Source: Abditibacteriota bacterium
Lineage (GTDB): Bacteria; Armatimonadota; UBA5829
DNA length: 64,000 bases
Assembly (NCBI GenBank): GCA_017552965.1
Contig: JAFZNQ010000099.1
Coordinates: 24,751-88,750 of the forward strand
Reading direction: 5' to 3'
Part shown: positions 57,834-64,000 of the stretch, in pieces
Layout: the number at the start of each line of letters is the position of its first letter
Position numbering within the stretch: position 1 is the stretch's first letter
Made by a program: the position numbers and the translations under genes
The notes under the pieces: generated by a model
The model's database searches: none
What the model was told of the DNA's origin: nothing
Seen by the model: the letters and a program-made list of their open reading frames with translations, nothing else

Positions 57834-59558
57834 ATGGAAGACTTTGATATCAGAGGTAACGTTTTGTTCAGATACAGGGGAAGTAAACCCAAACCTGTTA
57901 TCCCGAAAGGCATTGAGGTTATCGGCGACAACGCTTTTGATAGCAATGACTCGATATATGAATTAATAATTCCTCACGGAGTAAAAGAAATTAAGAGTCA
58001 GGCTTTTGTTGATTGTAAGTCTCTGAAAAGGGTTGCTATTCCGGATGGCGTGGAATATATCTGTGGCGAAGCTTTTTCGGGATGCGAGTCTCTTGAAGAG
58101 ATCGTTATACCCGACAGCGTGACCGGGATAGATTATTACGCTTTTGACGGATGCAGCGCTCTTAAAAAAATCGTTATTCCGAACGGCGTGACCGGGATCG
58201 AAGGGTATGCTTTTAGAGGGTGCGGGTCTCTTGAAGAGATCGTTATACCGGATGGCGTGGAATATATAGGAGACGGAGCTTTTGACGGCTGCAGCTCACT
58301 TAAAGAAATTGTTATCCCCGACAGCGTGACCGGAATAGGAGACTTTGCTTTTGATGACTGTATTTCTCTAAAAAAGGCTGTCATTTCCAATAGCGTGGAA
58401 TATATCGCAGAATTTGTTTTTTCCGGATGCAGCGCTCTTGAAGGAATCATTATCCCGGATAGCGTTACAGAGATCGGAGACGGAGCGTTTTCCGGATGCA
58501 GCGCTCTTAAAAAAATCGTTATTCCGAACGGCGTGACCAGGATCGAAGGTTATACTTTTAGATGTTGTAGCTCACTTAAAGGAATCGTTATCCCGGATGG
58601 TGTGACCTGTGTCGGAAACTACGGTTTTGACGGCTGCAGCTCACTTGAAAAGATCGTTCTTCCCGACAGTGTGACGGAAATCGGCAACAGAGCCTTTTTC
58701 GGCTGCGCGGCGCTTAAAGAGATCGTTATCCCCGACAGCGTGACCTCCATCGGATATAGAGCTTTTTCGGAATGCGAGTCACTTGAAGAGATCGTAATCC
58801 CAGACAGCGTGACCTCCATCGGATTTAACGCTTTTAGAGGGTGTTCGTCTCTTAAGAAGGCTGCCATCCCCGACAAGGTAACGTCTATCGGCAAAGGATT
58901 GTTCAGCGATGTGCCGGGTGTGCCCTTTGCCATGAGCGTAACGGATGGAGTTCTGAATGAGTATAATGGGGTGTGTCCGGCAAAACTGAACATCCCTGAC
59001 AGTGTGACCTCCATCGGATATAGCGCTTTTTCGGAATGCGAGTCGCTTGAAGAGATCGTAATTCCTGATAGCGTGACAGAGGTCGGAAATGATGCTTTTA
59101 AAAGCTGTACTTCTCTAAAAAAGGCGGTCATTTCCAATAGTGTAGAGTCTATCTGTGGCGAAGCTTTTTGGGGATGCGAGTCACTTAAGGAAATCGTTAT
59201 CCCCGGCAGTGTGATCGGGATCGGATATAACGCTTTTATGGGATGCAGTTCATTGAAAAAAGCTGTCATTCCCAATGTCGTGGAATATATAGGAGACGGA
59301 GCTTTTGCCGGCTGCAGCTCACTTGAAGATATCGTTATTTCCGACAGTATAACGGGAATAGGCGATGGCGCCTTTGCCGGCTGCAGTTCACTAAAAGAGA
59401 TCGTTATCCCCGACAGCGTAACGGAAATAGGGGAAGGCGCCTTTGCCGGCTGCAGTGAACTGATTCTTATCTCCCAGAACACCGTGGCCCAAAAATACGC
59501 AAAGGAGAACGGTATAAAGGTCAAGAGCCCGAAAAAGAGCAGCGCAAAAACGGAATAA
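57834..59558 (+). CDS. BspA-type leucine-rich-repeat protein without signal peptide
   Basis: A 574-residue protein made of 22 repeats of 23 residues (consensus I-P-D-S-V-T-x-I-G-x-x-A-F-x-G-C-S-S-L-K-E-I-V), i.e. LRR_5/BspA type, with one irregular island at repeat 15 (residues ~373-395). The N-terminal ~20 residues are polar and the C-terminus ends in a Lys/Ser tail; there is no signal peptide, transmembrane helix or sorting motif, unlike most BspA proteins. ATG 57834 is chosen because AAGGAG lies 6 bases upstream. The DNA is visibly AT-richer than its neighbours. Role: protein-protein binding, partner unknown. Confidence 0.88.
   Translation: MEDFDIRGNVLFRYRGSKPKPVIPKGIEVIGDNAFDSNDSIYELIIPHGVKEIKSQAFVDCKSLKRVAIPDGVEYICGEAFSGCESLEEIVIPDSVTGIDYYAFDGCSALKKIVIPNGVTGIEGYAFRGCGSLEEIVIPDGVEYIGDGAFDGCSSLKEIVIPDSVTGIGDFAFDDCISLKKAVISNSVEYIAEFVFSGCSALEGIIIPDSVTEIGDGAFSGCSALKKIVIPNGVTRIEGYTFRCCSSLKGIVIPDGVTCVGNYGFDGCSSLEKIVLPDSVTEIGNRAFFGCAALKEIVIPDSVTSIGYRAFSECESLEEIVIPDSVTSIGFNAFRGCSSLKKAAIPDKVTSIGKGLFSDVPGVPFAMSVTDGVLNEYNGVCPAKLNIPDSVTSIGYSAFSECESLEEIVIPDSVTEVGNDAFKSCTSLKKAVISNSVESICGEAFWGCESLKEIVIPGSVIGIGYNAFMGCSSLKKAVIPNVVEYIGDGAFAGCSSLEDIVISDSITGIGDGAFAGCSSLKEIVIPDSVTEIGEGAFAGCSELILISQNTVAQKYAKENGIKVKSPKKSSAKTE
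57891..59474 (+). repeat. Tandem 69-bp repeats encoding LRR units
   Basis: Near-identical 69-base units run through the LRR gene, seen as repeated ATCGTTATCCCCGACAG-type and GGCTGCAGCTCACTT-type stretches, interrupted once around 58890-58990. They could mediate slippage or recombination. Confidence 0.85.
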
Positions 59559-59624
59559 GCAATCACGGCGCATGTTCACCGTTGAGGCGAAGCCTTTATG
59601 GCTGTTTGCCTTGTGATGTTTTTC

Positions 59625-59653
59625 GTTCCCCGGCGAATAAGTCGCCGGGGAAC
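59625..59653. repeat. Inverted repeat without T run
   Basis: A 12-bp perfect inverted repeat GTTCCCCGGCGA / TCGCCGGGGAAC (59625-59636, 59642-59653) with a 5-base spacer. Neither flank has the T run of a terminator in the needed position. It lies in the 279-base gap between the LRR gene and hisD, where no protein is supported. Confidence 0.7.
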
Positions 59654-59782
59654 GGCATTTACGGGCAGCAGGCTTTTTGTCAGCGGCGCCCTTTTGAGCA
59701 TTCCGGCGCTGTCAGCCGCAGAGTTGAAAAAACGGGACAGAAGCCACAGGCGGATCTGCTCTGCATCGGATACTGCCTGTTC

Positions 59783-59811
59783 TTGTATTTTGTGTGCAAA
59801 TATAGTATAAT
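59783..59811 (+). promoter_or_regulatory. Promoter of hisD operon
   Basis: TTGTAT (59783-59788) and TATAAT (59806-59811) with a 17-base spacer, 26 bases before hisD. Confidence 0.8.
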
Positions 59812-59837
59812 AAAGTTGTTATTTCCAGGAGCTGTCA

Positions 59838-61127
59838 GTGAAGATAATAGATACCCACATTCAGGGCTTCAGGGCTGCCGAAGAGCTGCTGTCGCCCCAA
59901 TATTCAGAATCCGCCGGCCGTATCTCCGATACGGTCAGAGGCATCATATCCGACGTGCGCGAGAGAGGCGACGCGGCTCTGCTGGAGCTGGGCCAAAGGT
60001 TTGACAGTCCTCTTCTCGACTCAGTCAGGGTCTCCGACGAGGAGATAGAGGCCGCTTACGGCAAGGTCGAAGCCGGGCTGCTGGAGGCCATCAGGCAGGC
60101 CATCAAAAACGTGGGTGATTTTCACGCCATGCAAAAGCAGAAGTCCTGGATAGACGTCAAAGACGGCGTCATTTACGGGCAGACCGTCACTCCCATCGAC
60201 TGCGTGGGTTTTTATGCTCCCGGAGGGCTGGCCCCGTATCCTTCCACCGTGATCATGTGCGCCGTTCCCGGCAGGATAGCCGGCGTCCGCCGCATGCTCA
60301 TGACCACTCCCGCTCAAAGAGACACCGGGACCATACACCCCGCCATGCTGGTGGCCGCCGCCGAATGCGGCGTCAGAGATATATTCAAGACCGGGGGCGC
60401 TCAGGCTATCGCCGCCATGGCGTTTGGTACAGAGTCGGTGCCCCGGGCAGACAAGATAGTGGGTCCCGGCAACGCCTTTGTGGCAGAGGCCAAAAGGCAG
60501 CTCTTCGGCTACGTGGGCATAGACCAGATAGCCGGCCCCAGCGAAATACTCATTTTGTGCGACGATTCTGCCGACGTGGAATACGTGGCGGCGGATATGC
60601 TGAGTCAGGCGGAGCACGCCGAGGACTCCCGCTGCGCGGTGGTGACCACCTCCCGCAGGATATTTGAGGAGCTGCCTGCCGCGCTGGAGCGGCAGACCAA
60701 GGGCGCTCTCAGGGAACAGATGATCCGGGCTTCGCTGGAGCACGCCGGGGCGCTGATCCTGTGCGCGGATATGGAGGAGGGCGTTCGCCTGGCCAACGTC
60801 TTTGCTCCCGAGCACCTGGAGCTGCAGACCGAGTCCCCCTGGGACACTCTGAAGGGCATCAGGAACGCCGGCGCCATTATGATAGGCCATCACACTCCGG
60901 TGCCCGTCTGCGATTTTGCGGCGGGGCCCAATCACACTCTGCCTACCAGCGGCACCTCCCGATTTACCTCGGCTCTGAGTGTGGATGAATACGTGAAGAA
61001 GTCGGGCATCCTGTCCTTCAACGAAAAAGGCCTGAAGGAAGTGGCTCCTGCAGCCCTTGCTCTGGCCGACTGCGAAGGCTTCGAGGCCCACGCGAGGACC
61101 ATAAAAATCAGAACAGGAGACAAATGA
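59838..61127 (+). CDS. hisD: Histidinol dehydrogenase
   Basis: A 429-residue HisD, which oxidises histidinol to histidine in two NAD steps. APGGLAPYPSTVIM, KTGGAQAIAAMAFGT, GPGNAFVAEAKRQL, GPSEILI, the catalytic segment AEHAEDS and PEHLELQTE are intact. GTG start at 59838 with AGGAG about 6 bases upstream. hisB overlaps by 4 bases. Other his genes are not in the window. Confidence 0.97.
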   Translation: MKIIDTHIQGFRAAEELLSPQYSESAGRISDTVRGIISDVRERGDAALLELGQRFDSPLLDSVRVSDEEIEAAYGKVEAGLLEAIRQAIKNVGDFHAMQKQKSWIDVKDGVIYGQTVTPIDCVGFYAPGGLAPYPSTVIMCAVPGRIAGVRRMLMTTPAQRDTGTIHPAMLVAAAECGVRDIFKTGGAQAIAAMAFGTESVPRADKIVGPGNAFVAEAKRQLFGYVGIDQIAGPSEILILCDDSADVEYVAADMLSQAEHAEDSRCAVVTTSRRIFEELPAALERQTKGALREQMIRASLEHAGALILCADMEEGVRLANVFAPEHLELQTESPWDTLKGIRNAGAIMIGHHTPVPVCDFAAGPNHTLPTSGTSRFTSALSVDEYVKKSGILSFNEKGLKEVAPAALALADCEGFEAHARTIKIRTGDK

Positions 61128-61717
61128 TGCGGACCTGTGACCTTTCCCGCAAGACCAAAGAAACCGATATCAGGGTTTCGCTGAACATAGACGGCTCGGG
61201 CCAATGCTCCGTGGTCACCAAAATAGGCTTTTTTGACCACATGCTCCAGGCCCTGGCCAGGCATTCCTCCGTGGATCTGATGCTGACCTGCGACGGAGAC
61301 CTGGACGTGGACTGTCACCATTCGGTGGAGGACACGGGCATCGTCCTGGGTCAGGCCTTTGCCCAGGCGCTCGGGGACAAAAAGGGCATAGAGCGCTTTG
61401 GCTTTTGCGCTCTGCCCATGGACGAGGCTCTGGTGGAGTGCGCTCTGGATTTCAGCGGCAGAGGTCTCCTGGTGTGGGACAACGCCTTTCCCCGGGAAGG
61501 GCTCGTAGGCGAATTCGATATAGAGCTGCTGGAGGAGTTTTTCCGGGCCTTCGCCGTGAATGCGGGCCTTACTCTGAACATGAGGCTCATCTGCGGCAGC
61601 AATCTGCATCATATAGCCGAGGCTTCCTTTAAGGCGCTGGCCAGGAGCCTGGCGATGGCGGTCAGGATAGACCCCGCCAAAAAAGATATTCTTCCCTCCA
61701 CAAAGGGTGTTCTGTAA
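61124..61717 (+). CDS. hisB: Imidazoleglycerol-phosphate dehydratase
   Basis: A 197-residue single-domain IGPD with the manganese-binding sets GFFDHMLQALARHS, CHHSVEDTGIVLGQA and SNLHHIAEASFKALARSL. It lacks the phosphatase domain of E. coli HisB. ATG at 61124 or 61127. A DUF6785 gene follows after 11 bases. Confidence 0.96.
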   Translation: MMRTCDLSRKTKETDIRVSLNIDGSGQCSVVTKIGFFDHMLQALARHSSVDLMLTCDGDLDVDCHHSVEDTGIVLGQAFAQALGDKKGIERFGFCALPMDEALVECALDFSGRGLLVWDNAFPREGLVGEFDIELLEEFFRAFAVNAGLTLNMRLICGSNLHHIAEASFKALARSLAMAVRIDPAKKDILPSTKGVL

Positions 61718-61728
61718 ACGAGGCGCGC

Positions 61729-63636
61729 ATGAAACAAAAAGCTTTTACCTTCAGGGCCATTCTGCTGGCGCTTTTGCTGATGCCCATCAATATCAAATGG
61801 GTCACTCAGTACGAGATAGTGCTGGCAGCGGGAAGCCCTACCACCTTGTCAATATTTTATACCTCGGTAGTCATTCTGCTGGCGCTGGTGGGCATCAATA
61901 TGCTCGTCCGCAAGCTCAAGGCCTCCTGGGCCCTTTCTCAGGGCGAGCTGCTGCTCATATATATCGTCATGAACGTTTCGGCGTCGGTCTGCTCCCACGA
62001 CTTCATGCAGGTGCTGCTGACCAATATGCCTTATCCCGTCAGGTATGCCACGGCGGAAAACAACTGGTATAACCTGATCATCAACCGCATCCCGGACTGG
62101 GCTATTGTCAAGGACAAAAATACCGTAGACGCTTTTTATCTGGGCAACGACAACTTTTTCCAGTGGAAGTATATGCAGCACTGGGTAAAGCCCCTGGCGG
62201 TGTGGAGCGGGTTTATCATGACCCTGTTTTACACCTTCCTGTGCATCAATACCATCATCCGCAAGCAGTGGTCCGAGAGCGAGAAGCTTTCCTATCCTCT
62301 CATCAGTATGCCTCTGGAGATCACCAAGGAAAAGACTACCTTTTTCACAAATCCCGTTATGTATATCGGCGTAGGCGTTGCCTTTGTATTTACCGTGATA
62401 CAGGGTCTGTCTACTATATGGCCCAGCTTCCCCATCATCAATCTCAAAGAGCTGGATCTGATAAACTATATCGTCAACCCGCCCCTCAATGCCATAGGCT
62501 CTACTCCCGTCAGGGTGTATCCTATCGCTATCGGCATCACCTTCCTGGTGCCCGCGGACCTGTCCTTCTCGTATTGGTTCTTCTATCTCTTCATGAAATT
62601 CCAGTACGTATTCGGCGCCATGGTGGGTATCAACACCATACCCAACTATCCCTTTATCAACGAACAGTGCTTCGGCTTCTTCATCGGCATATTCGTGTTT
62701 GCTGTCATCATGGGCTGGGGTCATTTCAAGACCGTGTTCTCCACCATGTTCAGCAACAAGACGGCAGACGACGCCCACGAGCCCTTGGGCTACAGGCACG
62801 CCGTATGGGGCATGATACTGGGCATGTGCGGCATGATGATGCTGTGCCACGTGCTGGGCTGCGCTCCCTGGCTGGCCATAACCTTTGTGGTGGGCTATCT
62901 CATCATCTGCTTTGCCATTACCCGCACCCGGGCCGAGCTGGGCGCTCCCTGTCATGAGGTGAACCACTCCTCCATTACGGAGATCCTCATACACAATGCC
63001 GGTACTGCCACCATGGGGGCTCAGAACGTGATAGGCCTCCAGATCTTCTTCTGGTGCAACCGCTGCTTCCGCAGCAATATGATGCCCATACAGCTGGAAA
63101 GCTTCAAGATGGCCGAGCAGACGGGCATGAACTACCGCAAGCTGGCAGTGGCGCTCATAGTGATGGCCTTTGTGGCTCTCATGCTGGGCTACTGCATAGT
63201 GCTGGACGAATACTACACCTACGGCGCCGCCGCCAATATGAACGGCCTGAACGTAGGCTTCGGCACGGAGCTCTACAACGGTATGGAAACCGCTCTCAAA
63301 AACGGTTCCATCACTGACTGGAACGGAGTAGGGGCCGCCATTACGGGCTTCTTCTCCTGTCTGGTGCTCAGCTTCGCCAAGATCAAGATACCCGGCTTTC
63401 CCTTTAACCCCATCGCTTACGCAATGATGAGCTCGGTGCAGACCAGGGCCCTGTGGTCCTCGGCCTTTATAGCCTGGCTCTGCAAGGTGCTTATACTGAA
63501 GTATGGAGGTCTGAAGGTCTTCACCAAGGCCCTGCCTTTCTTCCTGGGTCTTATCCTGGGCGACTGTCTGGCAGGTACCTTCTGGTGTATCGTGTCCATC
63601 GCTCTGCATACTCCCACCTATTCCATATTCCCTTAA
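61729..63636 (+). CDS. DUF6785-type polytopic membrane protein, copy 2
   Basis: A 635-residue protein with about 12-14 helices, homologous over its full length to copy 1 (18373). Shared motifs: RYATAENNWYNL, NRIPDWAIVKDK, WSESEKLSYP, VPADLSFSYWFFY, EQCFGF, RTRAELGAPCHE, NHSSIT. I infer a transporter-like role from the E-K-L-S-Y-P motif shared in form with the OPT-like protein at 26578. It is 11 bases after hisB and ends in a terminator; copy 3 follows. Confidence 0.85.
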   Translation: MKQKAFTFRAILLALLLMPINIKWVTQYEIVLAAGSPTTLSIFYTSVVILLALVGINMLVRKLKASWALSQGELLLIYIVMNVSASVCSHDFMQVLLTNMPYPVRYATAENNWYNLIINRIPDWAIVKDKNTVDAFYLGNDNFFQWKYMQHWVKPLAVWSGFIMTLFYTFLCINTIIRKQWSESEKLSYPLISMPLEITKEKTTFFTNPVMYIGVGVAFVFTVIQGLSTIWPSFPIINLKELDLINYIVNPPLNAIGSTPVRVYPIAIGITFLVPADLSFSYWFFYLFMKFQYVFGAMVGINTIPNYPFINEQCFGFFIGIFVFAVIMGWGHFKTVFSTMFSNKTADDAHEPLGYRHAVWGMILGMCGMMMLCHVLGCAPWLAITFVVGYLIICFAITRTRAELGAPCHEVNHSSITEILIHNAGTATMGAQNVIGLQIFFWCNRCFRSNMMPIQLESFKMAEQTGMNYRKLAVALIVMAFVALMLGYCIVLDEYYTYGAAANMNGLNVGFGTELYNGMETALKNGSITDWNGVGAAITGFFSCLVLSFAKIKIPGFPFNPIAYAMMSSVQTRALWSSAFIAWLCKVLILKYGGLKVFTKALPFFLGLILGDCLAGTFWCIVSIALHTPTYSIFP

Positions 63637-63648
63637 ATCTGCAGACTG

Positions 63649-63670
63649 CCGCCCGCAAGGGCGGTTTTTT
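63649..63670 (+). terminator. Rho-independent terminator
   Basis: Stem CCGCCC / GGGCGG (63649-63654, 63659-63664), loop GCAA, then TTTTTT. Confidence 0.85.
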
Positions 63671-63709
63671 GCAGGGACCTGAGACCAAACGGAGGACAAA
63701 GAGGCACAT

Positions 63710-64000
63710 ATGACGAAGACCATCACCTGGCGGGCGATACTGCTGGCGCTTGTCCTGACCCCCGTCAATATCAAATGGGTCACCCAATACGAGGTAGTGT
63801 TGGTGGCGGGCAGCCCTACCACTCTGTCTATCTTTTATACCTCTGTGGTCATTTTGCTGCTGCTGGTGGGGATCAACGCCCTCATCCGGCGGCTCCGGCC
63901 CTCTCTGGCCTTTTCCCGGGGAGAATTGCTGCTCGTCTATATGGTCATGAACGTGTCGGCGTCCATATGCTCCCATGACTTTTTGCAGGTGCTGCTGGCC
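63710..64000 (+). CDS. DUF6785-type membrane protein, copy 3 (cut by window end)
   Basis: The first 97 codons of a protein closely similar to the start of copy 2 (61729): WRAILLAL, NIKWVTQYE, GSPTTLSIFYTSVVILL, RGELLLVYMVMNVSAS and CSHDFLQVLL. It continues past base 64000. Shine-Dalgarno GGAGG lies about 15 bases and GAGG about 6 bases before the ATG. A tandem duplication of copy 2 is evident. Confidence 0.88.
   Translation, partial: MTKTITWRAILLALVLTPVNIKWVTQYEVVLVAGSPTTLSIFYTSVVILLLLVGINALIRRLRPSLAFSRGELLLVYMVMNVSASICSHDFLQVLLA

Noticed and set aside
57891..59474. Regularly spaced repeats that could suggest a CRISPR array
   Set aside because: The 69-base units are in-frame codons of a leucine-rich-repeat protein with no unique spacers.
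59598..59810. Small plus-strand open frame between the LRR gene and hisD
   Set aside because: It covers the inverted repeat and reaches the -10 box of the hisD promoter, has Arg/Ser/Cys-rich random-looking sequence and no Shine-Dalgarno.
61849..63822. Long minus-strand open frame opposite the DUF6785 gene
   Set aside because: Antisense of a gene with clear homologues; it also runs across a terminator and into the next gene.

Overview
The window reads as one contiguous chromosome segment of an uncultured, anaerobic, outer-membrane-bearing (diderm) bacterium. The hydrogenase maturation genes, the 2x[4Fe-4S] ferredoxin, the Mrp-type iron-sulfur carrier and the C_GCAxxG_C_C protein point to anaerobic iron-sulfur and hydrogen metabolism. 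LptC- and LptA-like genes imply LPS export across an outer membrane, while csaB plus a DUF5693 protein resemble the Gram-positive S-layer pyruvylation locus. Several DUF6785-type membrane proteins and URO-D-like and esterase genes recall Armatimonadota/Abditibacteriota-like or neighbouring lineages, but this placement is inference and not proof. The DNA is GC-rich, genes are densely packed in overlapping operons, and promoters follow a clear TTGACA / 17 bp / TATAAT pattern.

Layout: 1-4045 hypF(partial)-hypC-hypD-hypE; 4122-6824 a secreted protein of unknown function; 6999-8275 (minus) an Mrp ATPase and a C_GCAxxG_C_C protein; 8433-10803 a URO-D-like protein, a DUF1844 protein and a LysM-G5 protein; 10883-11107 a small membrane protein; 11255-12826 rpsF-ssb-rpsR plus a small zinc-ribbon protein; 12878-20277 (minus) a probable six-gene operon DUF6785-argH-DUF5693-csaB-lptC-lptA; 20578-21324 an orphan protein with a paralogue at 57351; 21598-31991 a six-gene membrane-system operon (M28-like/FtsX fusion, OPT-like permease, duplicated-domain protein, PqqD-like protein, MacB-like permease, LolD-like ATPase); 32051 a GH2 enzyme; 33844 secG; 34151 (minus) a ferredoxin; 34555-37269 rpiB-glyA-wecA-like; 37423 rsgA; 38595 tRNA-Leu; 38910 (minus) a GH36 enzyme; 40918-50925 an eleven-gene run coaX-dus-two dehydrogenase-like genes-two esterases-pyrR-pyrB-pyrC-pyrE-dnaN; 50986 and 51885 (minus) a sugar isomerase-like protein and an alpha/beta hydrolase; 52817-57026 (minus) a pseudopilin-like protein, UlaG-like hydrolase, ppx, xerC and a DUF512 radical-SAM-like protein; 57351 the second orphan paralogue; 57834 a leucine-rich-repeat protein; 59838-61717 hisD-hisB; 61729 and 63710 two more DUF6785 proteins, the last cut by the window end.

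The strongest candidate for an undescribed system is 21598-31991. It combines two FtsX/MacB-type permeases, one of them fused to an M28 peptidase-like domain whose metal ligands look lost, with a single LolD-type ATPase, an OPT-like permease, a PqqD-fold protein (a family known for binding peptide leaders) and an unrecognised two-repeat protein. A second candidate is the small family starting with T-D-E-I-Y-H-W-Y-E-Y-Q, present twice in the window. No rRNA, CRISPR array, insertion sequence or prophage was seen.
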